Source of the DNA: Flavilitoribacter nigricans DSM 23189 = NBRC 102662
GTDB taxonomy: Bacteria; Bacteroidota; Bacteroidia; Chitinophagales; Saprospiraceae
Direction: 5' to 3'
NCBI RefSeq assembly: GCF_002646595.1
Contig: NZ_PDUD01000002.1
Span: 186,001 to 250,000 of the forward strand
Length of the DNA stretch: 64,000 nt
Shown in pieces: positions 10,101 to 17,800 of this stretch (position 1 is its first letter; every line of letters begins with the position of its first letter). The position numbers and the translations under genes were made by a program. The notes beneath the pieces are model-generated. The model saw only the letters and a program-made list of their open reading frames with translations. It was not told where the DNA came from and ran no database searches.

Positions 10101-10322
10101 CTGATTGAGATCCCAGGTGTTCCTCCAGTTGGGCCCATCGGTTGCGTTATACAACGTGACCAGCACCAGCGAATCCGCTTCCCTTTCCGGAGAAAAAGCG
10201 AAGCCGGCATTTCCGGATGGCTTAGCGTTAGCGATGGCTGGATGTGATGCGGCAGAAAGACCAGGCAACAAGAAAAAAAGGCCCAGTAATACTGAGCAGA
10301 AGAATTGTAGAGAGCGGTTCAT
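7128..10322 (-). CDS. large secreted plant-type leucine-rich repeat / Ig-like protein with T9SS sorting domain
   Basis: This 1064-residue protein has a signal peptide (MNRSLQFFCSVLLGLFFLLP..., about 1-25) and an internal two-fold architecture. Module 1 (about 50-530) opens with the plant-LRR-like cap LYNATDGPNWRNTWDL. It continues with about a dozen 22-24 residue repeats of the form LxxLxLxxNxLxGxIPDFSNLP and ends in an Ig-like domain (TWYKNDELL, DAGNYRCEV). Module 2 (about 535-885) repeats the order: cap TTNGPNWINTWDL, about eight LRRs, Ig-like domain with DAGDYYCLI. A Bacteroidota linker (LPGFHAAAGATFRAFIEPC) and a type A T9SS domain (LEIFPNPGKARTTLLYRL, last 80 residues) follow. It is probably a surface adhesin or ligand-binding protein; the ligand is unknown. 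The repeats are also visible at DNA level. Confidence 0.9.
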   Translation of the reverse strand: MNRSLQFFCSVLLGLFFLLPGLSAASHPAIANAKPSGNAGFAFSPEREADSLVLVTLYNATDGPNWRNTWDLNQPMDTWYGIQLNAAGQVVCIDMDGVVSCAGPHELGAGNGLKGTLPDLDLPQLRYLNLWRNNVSGALPNFTSLPELVFLDLGENNFDSQLPALDLPKLETLLIDRCNFSGPFPTFNLPALKELDITSNNFTAIPDLVGVPALERLTLSGNNYTGNIPDFSNIPNLKYLFLGYTTIEGPIPDFSNLPILEEFTIARSNINAPLTDFSNLPNLKKLEIGDSKISGTISDFSNLPNLTRLSLRRNQLEGAIPDFSNLPNLIFLIVEWNQLTGSIPEFSSCPKLQWIVLSYNQLSGPLPALANLQQLTHFFVGGNNLEGLVPDYQYLSAFFYFIMVENHFTFEDILPNFEALSTNLTGGFTYYLQKPILRDTTITVPENTSYSLELMIDDTVSTNVYTWYKNDELLRTIIGQNTLDFASFQYGDAGNYRCEVTNPNAPELTLQTENIQLEISNLSCRTMDSLTLVSFYETTNGPNWINTWDLTQPMATWFGVELNEAGCVYRIDLDGIADFGNFTGGSGNNLMGEMPDLQLPHLIYLDLGANALAGALPDFSGMGKLLYLYLGNNNFTGNLPDFSMLPELVILDVSVNFLTGSIPDFSNLPQLQRLELISTRFNVPMPDFSGIPKLERLNITNNNMPGPIPNFSNLPVLRSLFMGANKFTCLPDFNLCDSLSLIYIHQNELSCSLPDLTHLPLFRKLWIQNNDLTFEDLLPGFDQLAGQFPNPDNFIYAPQRIITYDDPDRQAVEGELATINLEFDEEIASNIYSWYKDGELYRVIEGTNKLSFVPAELEDAGDYYCLITNPNVPDLTLQTTIFSLSVQPVEGLICDDEDLTLGPGSIPNDIYRAAFTLDANGLISPDTTVGMVAGEQIRLLPGFHAAAGATFRAFIEPCEIITPPQARTLPEVLQTDQKAVSRLEIFPNPGKARTTLLYRLPKTTNVKILLVDLNGRSRVISDRSNASAGDHELSIDLRELHAGIYVVQLITDEGKKDLKLVVLD

Positions 10323-10390
10323 TTGAGAAACTATTTAATCTTTAAATTTGCTTCAAGATACTAAGACCATTCCACTAATAACGCATACCA

Positions 10391-10846
10391 ATGAACTTTC
10401 GCAAAGCAACCGCAGCCGACCTCCCCGCTATCGTGGGTATGCTCGCCGATGATGAACTGGGCCGGCTCCGCGAAGATCTCCGGGATCCCCTCCCGGCAGC
10501 CTATACCGAAGCCTTCAACCGGATCGACCGTGACCCCAATCAGGAATTGACGGTGGTGGCGAACGAAACCGGAGCGCTCATCGGCACGCTGCAACTTACA
10601 TTCATTCCCTATCTGACCTACCGGGGCGGCATCCGCGCCCAGATCGAAGCCGTGCGCATCCGGAAAGACCAGCGGGGGCAGGGCCTGGGCCGGGAGATGT
10701 TCCTCTGGGCGATCGAACGGGCCAAAAGCCGCGGGGCACATCTGCTGCAACTGACCACCGATAAGAACCGACCGGATGCGATCCGCTTTTACGAATCGCT
10801 GGGCTTCAAAGCCTCCCACGAGGGCATGAAGCTGCATTTTCCCTGA
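10391..10846 (+). CDS. GNAT family N-acetyltransferase
   Basis: The 151-residue protein is a single GNAT domain that would transfer an acetyl group from acetyl-CoA to a small molecule or protein amine. It starts MNFRKATAADLPAIVGML (beta1-alpha1). The acetyl-CoA pyrophosphate loop is RKDQRGQGLG near residue 93, and the end has the usual RFYESLGF motif (about 135-142). Length is normal. It is divergent from the LRR gene with 68 bases between starts. Its stop codon TGA (10844-10846) is one copy of the 3-bp target duplication of the mobile element at 10847-11029, which begins on the next base, so the original 3' flank has been displaced while the reading frame stayed intact. Confidence 0.88.
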   Translation: MNFRKATAADLPAIVGMLADDELGRLREDLRDPLPAAYTEAFNRIDRDPNQELTVVANETGALIGTLQLTFIPYLTYRGGIRAQIEAVRIRKDQRGQGLGREMFLWAIERAKSRGAHLLQLTTDKNRPDAIRFYESLGFKASHEGMKLHFP

Positions 10847-11029
10847 GAGACTGTTTGAAAAAATCTCACTGGGTTGCCCATACGGGCCCGTACCGGGGCA
10901 AAACGCGGCTTTTGCCCCCACTTTGCACCTATTTTTAACTCCGTAGCTGGGCTATGCAGTGAAAAATAGCTTTCAATTGACGGCAAAATCCAGGTTTTTC
11001 TCCGGCAGCAGAAGTTTTCAACCAGTCCC
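10847..11029 (+). mobile_element. MITE-like element, copy 1 (183 bp), TSD TGA
   Basis: The element begins GAGACTGTTTGAAAA and ends with an imperfect inverted copy, TTTTCAACCAGTCCC (two mismatches). It is flanked by TGA at 10844-10846 and TGA at 11030-11032. Inside are a 12-bp palindrome TACGGGCCCGTA and a GCAAAA/TTTTGC hairpin. No transposase fits in it. It matches the element at 18889-19070 in inverted orientation; I count about nine differences by eye over 183 bases. A 3-bp TNA duplication is known from part of the IS5 superfamily, so an element of that kind may supply the transposase in trans (inference). Confidence 0.88.
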
Positions 11030-11127
11030 TGAGATCATTTCCGGGGGTGACTACCGTCATTGCCTGGTTGCGGATTTGTGCGGAATTTATAGGAGTTTCC
11101 TGCATTTCAAACACAAATCCTACACAC

Positions 11128-12450
11128 ATGAGCTCCCGGAAATCTTACGCCCTTTGTTTTGTATTACTGTTTTTGTGGCCCGCCTACGGCGCCGCCCAAC
11201 TCATTCCTTACGAAGGCCTTAGCGGGGTCCGCCAGGACCTCTGGGAAGAAACTTCCTGGACCGGCGGGGACTCCCTCGAGATCACCTACAATGAAGCCCG
11301 GTTACCGGTAACCATTAAGGTCCTGACCTTCGATGAGGGAGAATGGCGAAATAGTGACCTGCTGCTCGCCGAATACAATGCCGAACAACAACCGGAAAAA
11401 CTCCTTACTCAGGAATGGAATAATGAACAATGGGAAAATGCGGAGCAGGAGATCTACTATTACGGAACTTCCGAAAAGTATTACATCCAGACCTTCCAAC
11501 GCTGGGAAGAGGGCCGATGGAACAGTATCCGGCGGGATACCCGGCGGTTCAACGATCAGGAGCTGCTCATCGAATGGGCCATCGAGGATGGTTACGACAA
11601 TTACTGGAACAATAGTCGCCGTTATTCCTACAGTTACAATGAAAAAGGAAACCGGACGGAATACCGCTACGATCTCGGCATGGGGTCGGAATGGATGTAT
11701 CTGCGGCAAACGCTGTACACCTACGACACCCTGGACCGCCTCATTCTGGAAACAACCTATGACCACAGCCCGGTTGAGCCGCGTTTGTCCATGCAGTCCG
11801 TCTACCAGTACGATGAACGGAATAACCAAACCCACGAGCTGAGTCAGCGTTGGGTGGAAGATCAGTGGCAGAACAGTCACCAGTATTTAACTTACTACGA
11901 TACCCGAAATAATGAAACGCTGTATGTCTCGCAGAACTGGCTGGAAGCCCAATGGGAAAACAGCTACCTTTTCCGCTCCGGCTACGATGATCATGATAAT
12001 CTGATCTTCCTGGAAAGTCAGGACTGGGCCATTTGGGACAGTACCTGGATCAACGATTTCCGGACCACTTTTGAATATAACGATGATAATTTACCGACCC
12101 TGAGATCCAGTTTCCTCTGGTATAATGACGTCTGGGAACCCTCCGAAAGGGTATATTATTATTACGAGATCGTCAATAAGGTGGCCGATAACCGCCTGGC
12201 CCGTATACCCGTTCGGGTTTATCCCAACCCTAATGACGGCCAGTTCACGCTCGAGCTGCCCGCCGGTGAAAGGGATAGTGGCCGGCTGACACTGCACGAT
12301 GCATCCGGAAGATTGATCTACGCCGCACCGGTATCACCCGGACAGGACCAGATCCGGATCAAGCTCGTGGATGTACCGGACGGAGTCTATTACCTCCAAC
12401 TAAAAACTACCCAGGAGATAGCTACCCGGCCGGTGATGATCCGCCGGTAA
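11128..12450 (+). CDS. secreted Trp/Tyr-rich repeat protein with T9SS C-terminal domain
   Basis: From the ATG at 11128 the product is 440 residues; an upstream in-frame ATG at 11047 would add 27 residues ahead of a clear signal peptide (MSSRKSYALCFVLLFLWPAYGAAQ), so it is rejected. The body (about 30-350) is built of repeats of roughly 25-45 residues that alternate a W-x(3-5)-W-xNS motif with Tyr-rich beta strands (RRYSYSYNEKGNRTEYRYD; LYTYDTLDRLILETTYD). This resembles YD/RHS-like beta repeats, though I see no classical RHS core. The last 75 residues (VRVYPNPNDGQFTLELPAG) are a type A T9SS domain, so it should reach the cell surface or medium. Function unknown. The gene lies 98 bases after MITE copy 1. 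Confidence 0.8.
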   Translation: MSSRKSYALCFVLLFLWPAYGAAQLIPYEGLSGVRQDLWEETSWTGGDSLEITYNEARLPVTIKVLTFDEGEWRNSDLLLAEYNAEQQPEKLLTQEWNNEQWENAEQEIYYYGTSEKYYIQTFQRWEEGRWNSIRRDTRRFNDQELLIEWAIEDGYDNYWNNSRRYSYSYNEKGNRTEYRYDLGMGSEWMYLRQTLYTYDTLDRLILETTYDHSPVEPRLSMQSVYQYDERNNQTHELSQRWVEDQWQNSHQYLTYYDTRNNETLYVSQNWLEAQWENSYLFRSGYDDHDNLIFLESQDWAIWDSTWINDFRTTFEYNDDNLPTLRSSFLWYNDVWEPSERVYYYYEIVNKVADNRLARIPVRVYPNPNDGQFTLELPAGERDSGRLTLHDASGRLIYAAPVSPGQDQIRIKLVDVPDGVYYLQLKTTQEIATRPVMIRR

Positions 12451-12507
12451 CGGATTGATCGGGCACCGCCCGCAATTACTCAAAATGATGACCGCACACT
12501 CGTTTGC

Positions 12508-12540
12508 TTGGTCCGCAAATGGGGGCTGTTCCTACCTTTG
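12508..12540 (+). promoter_or_regulatory. promoter of candidate small RNA B
   Basis: TTG at 12508-12510, a 22-base spacer, then TACCTTTG at 12533-12540, a full match to TAnnTTTG. It is followed within 45 bases by a strong terminator, not by a gene. Confidence 0.55.
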
Positions 12541-12546
12541 TGACTA

Positions 12547-12621
12547 CTTCTAAAGTATTTAAACATATTCCAAACGATTCCTGGCCGGTATTAGCTGAAC
12601 GAAGCTAATACCGCCTTTTTT
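12547..12621 (+). ncRNA. candidate small RNA B, about 75 nt
   Basis: Between the promoter at 12508-12540 and the T-run ending at 12621 there is room for a 75-nt transcript: about 35 nt of A/T-rich sequence followed by the terminal hairpin. No ORF exists in it. It lies in the 327-base gap between the secreted repeat protein gene and the transporter gene. The alternative is a leader attenuator of the transporter gene starting at 12778; the long distance after the terminator, and a further weak promoter-like TACAATTG at 12681-12688, argue for an independent unit. Confidence 0.45.
12583..12621 (+). terminator. strong rho-independent terminator
   Basis: A 13-bp stem (GGC, one bulged C, GGTATTAGCT with AGCTAATACC, GCC; 12583-12615) is followed directly by six T residues. 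This is the best terminator in the window. Confidence 0.85.
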
Positions 12622-12777
12622 ATTGCCGGCTACCTGATTGCCGGCCCGGTATTTTGGTAAATAATCGACTTCTTTTATCTTACAATTGTCGTACTAAAGT
12701 CTAACGTCCGGCGGACGGAATGGATTAAACTTTAATTTCTTACCTTAACTGGCCAATAACCTAAAACCTAGCAGAAC

Positions 12778-14301
12778 GTGTCTACAAAAAGAGGAAACTG
12801 GAACAGTAAACTCGGCTTTATTCTCGCCGCGAGCGGTTCGGCGATCGGACTGGGGAACATCGTTTTCTTCAGTTCCAATGCCTATCAATACGGAGGCGGA
12901 GCCTTCTATCTTCCCTATTTTATCGCTTTATTCGTACTCGGCCTGCCCATTATGATGGTGGAATTCGGGATCGGTACGCTGACCGGGAAATCTTTTCCCC
13001 TGGCGTTGCGGGAACTCGCCGGCAAACGCGCCGAATTCGTCGGCTGGTGGAGTATCGGCAGCGCCATGTTCATCACGGCTTACTATATCGCCATCCTGGG
13101 CTGGGCCTTCGGCATGATGGTCGGAGCGTTCGGCAGTTTATTTGAGCCCGGGATCAGCGCGCCCTTTACGCCCTTTGAGACGCCCACGGACAGTCCCAGC
13201 GCCATGGTTTATTTCTTCAACCTGCTGGCTACCTGGTGGCCGGTACTCTTCATCTTCGTGATCTGGGGCCTGAATCTCCTGATCCTGCGCAAAGGGGCTT
13301 CTTCCATTGAAAAGGCCGTGCGGATCTTCGTCCCGCTGATGTGGGTATTCATGATCGGCCTGGTGATCCGGGGGTTGACCCTGGACGGTGGTTTCGACGG
13401 TGTTATGTACCTTTTCACGCCGGACTTTGAGGGGATCTCCGACGCCAGTGTCTGGCGGGGCGCCTTCAGCCAGATGTTCTTTTCCCTGTCTTTGGGATTA
13501 GGTACGATGACGGCTTACGCGTCCTATTTGCCCAGAGATGCCGATCAGGTCAACAACTCCATGCTGGTCTCTTTTTTGAATTGTAGTTTCGAATTCATTG
13601 CCGGTATCGCAATTTTTTCGCTCCTGTTTGTTTTTACGCTTAACCCGGCCGGTTCTACCTTGTCTTTATCCTTTTTTGTGATCCCCCAGGGCATCAACGA
13701 ATTGTCCACCATCCCCTGGATCACAAGGCTGTTCGGCTTTCTATTCTTCTTCTTAATTGTCATCGCGGGTATTACGTCTTCCATTTCCCTGATCGAAGGC
13801 CCGGCTTCCGCCATGATGGACAAACTCAAGATCACCCGGAAGAAAGCGCTGACCATCGTGGCTATTCCCTGCGCTATTGGTTCGGTACTCTGTACCCTGC
13901 CGATCATCATTGATAAAGGGCTGGCCGGCAACGGTACGCTCGGGCTGAGCATTCTGGATATTACCGACCACTGGGTATTCAGCTACAGTCTGCTGATCGT
14001 CGGATTGGTAGAATCCCTGGCCATCGGATGGATCCTGGGGGCCGACAAACTGCGGATGGCCCTGAACCAGCATTCCAAATGGAACCTGGGTAAGTGGTTC
14101 AACACCCTGATCAAGTTCGTGATCCCCATCGTGTTACTTACAGTGATCCTGTCCAGCCTGTGGAATGAGCGTACTGGACTGTACGGAGCGAATGTCGATC
14201 TGGGCAGCTTCAACTGGCTGCCTTGGTTTATTCCCATCTTCTGGCTGGCCGTCAGCCTAAGCTTCTCCTTTTACCTCACTAACAAACCCTACAAGAAATG
14301 A
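12778..14301 (+). CDS. neurotransmitter:sodium symporter (NSS/SNF) family transporter
   Basis: This 507-residue inner-membrane protein is a sodium-coupled importer of the NSS family, whose bacterial members move amino acids. TM1 carries the conserved unwound segment (GFILAASGSAIGLGNIVFF, about 10-28) that binds substrate and Na+. The central FSQMFFSLSLGLGTMTAYASYL (about 230-250) is the TM6-like signature. I count about 11-12 hydrophobic segments; the length is typical for bacterial NSS proteins. The start is GTG at 12778: no in-frame ATG lies upstream and the next is far into TM2. The last four bases (ATGA) overlap the start of the next gene, so the two are translationally coupled. Confidence 0.88.
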   Translation: MSTKRGNWNSKLGFILAASGSAIGLGNIVFFSSNAYQYGGGAFYLPYFIALFVLGLPIMMVEFGIGTLTGKSFPLALRELAGKRAEFVGWWSIGSAMFITAYYIAILGWAFGMMVGAFGSLFEPGISAPFTPFETPTDSPSAMVYFFNLLATWWPVLFIFVIWGLNLLILRKGASSIEKAVRIFVPLMWVFMIGLVIRGLTLDGGFDGVMYLFTPDFEGISDASVWRGAFSQMFFSLSLGLGTMTAYASYLPRDADQVNNSMLVSFLNCSFEFIAGIAIFSLLFVFTLNPAGSTLSLSFFVIPQGINELSTIPWITRLFGFLFFFLIVIAGITSSISLIEGPASAMMDKLKITRKKALTIVAIPCAIGSVLCTLPIIIDKGLAGNGTLGLSILDITDHWVFSYSLLIVGLVESLAIGWILGADKLRMALNQHSKWNLGKWFNTLIKFVIPIVLLTVILSSLWNERTGLYGANVDLGSFNWLPWFIPIFWLAVSLSFSFYLTNKPYKK

Positions 14302-14768
14302 TCCGCATGCGTCTGATATATCTGTTGCTCATCCTGCTTATTGCCGGTAGCCCGGAGGCCCGGGCGTCCATCGAGGTATCGAACCATTCGCCGGAAGTAG
14401 GGGAAACGATTACCCTCACCTTCAGCGCCCCCGTGGACTCCCTGACGGTGACCTACCGTCCGAATTCCAGTGTATCCAAGACCGAAGTGCTGGTCAATAA
14501 CCCACCCGCTACCAGTATGGAGTGGGCTTCCAAAGAACCCGGACTGGTCTCCCTGTCCTATCTGGATCGCTCGGGAGGGGACGCCCAAAGCGTACGCCAG
14601 GATCTGTCGATCCGATTTGAGGGGCTTTCCGGATCGGGGCTCGCGGTGATGTTGTTTGCCGGTATCATCCTGTTCGGCGGGGCGACGATGGCTTTCCGTA
14701 CCCTGTTTCAGGAACAGGACGAAGGGCGCCCGGAGGTTTTTGATCCGGAGGAAATGCCGGACACCTAG
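14298..14768 (+). CDS. single-pass membrane protein coupled to the NSS transporter
   Basis: The 156-residue protein has a signal peptide (MIRMRLIYLLLILLIAGSPEARA), a small extracytoplasmic beta domain of about 80 residues (IEVSNHSPEVGETITLTFSA, Ig or CARDB-like in look), one transmembrane helix (about 117-138, LAVMLFAGIILFGGATMAF) and an acidic cytoplasmic tail ending EEMPDT. I do not recognise a named family. Its ATG overlaps the transporter stop codon by 4 bp, which usually means both products are made together and often act together. A role as accessory subunit or stabiliser of the transporter is an inference from this. Small partner proteins are known for some NSS transporters (MetPS), but MetS is far shorter and not clearly related. 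Confidence 0.72.
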   Translation: MIRMRLIYLLLILLIAGSPEARASIEVSNHSPEVGETITLTFSAPVDSLTVTYRPNSSVSKTEVLVNNPPATSMEWASKEPGLVSLSYLDRSGGDAQSVRQDLSIRFEGLSGSGLAVMLFAGIILFGGATMAFRTLFQEQDEGRPEVFDPEEMPDT

Positions 14769-14829
14769 CCGATCCTGGGGGAGGATGATTTCAGGATAGG
14801 TTCTTCAGCAACATATTTTTCGGATTAAC

Positions 14830-14860
14830 TTGGGATTTTTGCCGGAACAAGCGACCTTTG
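14830..14860 (+). promoter_or_regulatory. candidate purL promoter
   Basis: TTG at 14830-14832, a 20-base spacer and GACCTTTG at 14853-14860 (one mismatch to TAnnTTTG). The leader to the purL ATG at 14884 would be about 17 bases. Confidence 0.3.
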
Positions 14861-14883
14861 CGGCTTACTCAAATCCAAGTACG

Positions 14884-17800
14884 ATGATCCTTTTCTTTGG
14901 AAGTCCTTCCGATACTGTTTTTGCCGTTCAGGTAGATTCCTCACTCTCCGCCGAAAACATCGCCAAACTGAGATGGCTGTTCGGCGGTCGGGACCGCATC
15001 GATAGCGAGCGGGTCGACGGCCAGTTTGTCGGTCCGCGGGCAGCGATGATCACTCCCTGGAGTACCAATGCTGTGGAGATCACCCAGAATATGGCCATCG
15101 ACGGTATCCGTCGGATCGAAAGATTTGCGCCTTTTTCCGCCGAAAAAGGATTTGATCCGATGCTGTCCCAAAAGTACGCCGGACTGCACCAGGAGATCTT
15201 CAGGATCGATATCAAACCGGAACCGATCCGTTCCATCGAAGATATCGCCGCCTACAACGAGACCGAAGGACTCGCCCTGAGCGAAGAAGAGATCGCCTAT
15301 TTGGAAGAGGTAGCGCAGCGGATCGGGCGCAAACTGACCGATTCGGAGGTTTTCGGTTTCTCCCAGATCAACAGTGAACACTGCCGGCACAAGATCTTCA
15401 ACGGTACCTTCGTGATCGACGGGGCAGAAATGCCGCATTCGCTCTTCAGCCTGATCAAAAAGACCTCCAAGGCGCATCCCAATTCCATTGTTTCCGCCTA
15501 CAAGGATAATGTGGCGTTCCTGAAAGGCCCCAAGGTGCGGCAGTTCACGCCCAAAACCGGGGACAAGCCCGATTATTACGAACGAAAAGATATGGATTCG
15601 GTCGTTTCCCTAAAAGCGGAAACGCACAACTTCCCCACCACCGTGGAACCCTTCAACGGGGCCGCTACCGGATCGGGTGGTGAGATCCGGGACCGGATGG
15701 CCGGTGGGAAAGGATCGCTACCGCTGGCCGGTACCGCCGTCTATATGACTTCCTACTCCCGGCTCCGGGAGGATCGCCCCTGGGAAAAAGCCATGCCCGC
15801 CCGGCCCTGGCTCTACCAGACGCCTATGGATATCCTCATCAAAGCTTCCAACGGGGCTTCTGATTTCGGTAATAAATTCGGTCAGCCGCTGATCGCCGGT
15901 TCCCTGCTGACCTTCGAACACGAAGAACACGCCCGTAAACTGGGTTTCGATAAAGTGATCATGCTGGCCGGCGGGGTCGGTTCCGGTAAAGAATCACAGG
16001 CCCTGAAAGATGCTCCCCAACCGGGCGACAAGATCGTGCTGCTCGGCGGGGATAACTACCGCATCGGTATGGGTGGCGCGGCGGTATCTTCCGCGGACAC
16101 CGGAGCGTTCAGCTCGGGCATCGAACTGAATGCCGTACAACGTTCCAATCCGGAAATGCAAAAACGGGTAGCCAATACCATCCGCGCGCTGGTAGACAGC
16201 GGGAAAAATCCCATCGTCGCCATCCACGACCACGGAGCGGGCGGGCACCTCAACTGCTTTTCCGAACTCGTGGAGGAAACCGGCGGTAAGATCGACATCG
16301 ACCAACTCCCGGTCGGCGACCCTACCCTCTCCATGAAAGAGATCATCGGCAACGAATCACAGGAGCGAATGGGGCTGATCGTTTCCCCGGAAGACCTGGA
16401 TATGCTCCGCGCCATTGCCGAGCGCGAGCGGGCTCCCATGTACGTGGTAGGTGAGGTGACCGGCGACAGCCGCTTTGTTTTTGAATCCAGCAGTACCGGC
16501 GAAAAACCGATGGATCTGGCGCTGGAAGATATGTTCGGCAGTTCTCCGAAGACCATCATGGATGACCAGATGGTGGACCGTCAATACGAAGACATCGAAT
16601 ACGAGATCGATAAGGTCCAGGATTATCTGGAAGCCGTACTGCGCCTCGAAGCAGTAGCCTGTAAAGACTGGCTCACCAATAAAGTGGACCGCTGCGTAGG
16701 TGGCCTGGTAGCTAAACAACAGTGCACGGGGCCGCTCCAGCTACCGCTCAATGATGTGGGCGTGATGGCGCTGGGTTTTGATACGACCTACGGAGTAGCT
16801 ACCTCCATCGGGCACGCTCCGGTGAATGCCCTCATCGATCCGGCTGCGGGTTCCCGCAATGCGGTGGCCGAAGCACTGACCAATCTGGTTTGGGCCCCGC
16901 TCGAAGAAGGCATTAAATCCGTTTCGCTTTCTGCCAACTGGATGTGGCCCTGCCGCAACGAAGGAGAAGATGCCCGGCTGTACCAGGCCGTAGAGGCGGC
17001 TTCCGAATTCTGTATTGCCCTCGGTGTCAATATCCCCACCGGAAAGGACTCACTGTCCATGAAACAAAAATATCCCAAAGACGAGGTGCTGGCTCCGGGT
17101 ACGGTGATCATTTCCTCCGTTGGGGTTTGCGATGATATCCGATCCATCGTCGAACCGGTATTTCAGCGGGGAGGCGGTTCTATTTATTACGTCAATCTTT
17201 CCGTTGATCATTTCAAACTGGGTGGTTCTTCCTTCGCCCAGGTCAATAATAAAATTGGCTCGGAAGCGCCGGACGTTACCGATCCGGAAAAGTTTGCCGC
17301 TACCTTCAACGCCATTCAGCAGCTCATCCACGAAGGTAAGATCCTGGCTGGGCACGATGTATCCGCCGGTGGTCTGATCACGACCCTGCTCGAAATGTGC
17401 TTCGCCGATAAAGACCTGGCTGCGGATATCGATCTGAGTGGACTAAGTGAAGCCGATACCATTAAGCTTCTATTCTCGGAAAATTCCGGTCTTGTCTTTC
17501 AGTTGAAGGACGACTCCCTGGCTCCCGAGCTGGCTACGCTCCTGCCCATTACCTGCTTCTGCATTGGCCAGGTGAGGGAAGGCAACAGTCTAACGGTTCT
17601 TAACGGAGATGAAACCCATAATTTCGACATCCCGGCCCTGCGGGATATCTGGTACGAGACCTCCTGGCTGCTGGATCAGAAACAAACGGCCAACGGCCTC
17701 GCCGACGAACGTTATAAGAACTACAAAGACCAGCCGCTTCGCTACCAATTCCCGGAAGGTTTCAACGGTACCATGCCCGCCGCCGTTCCGGCCGGCAAAC

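Noticed and set aside
10935-11222. small ORFs across MITE copy 1
   Set aside because: They start or end in the element, differ between the two copies and have no domain.
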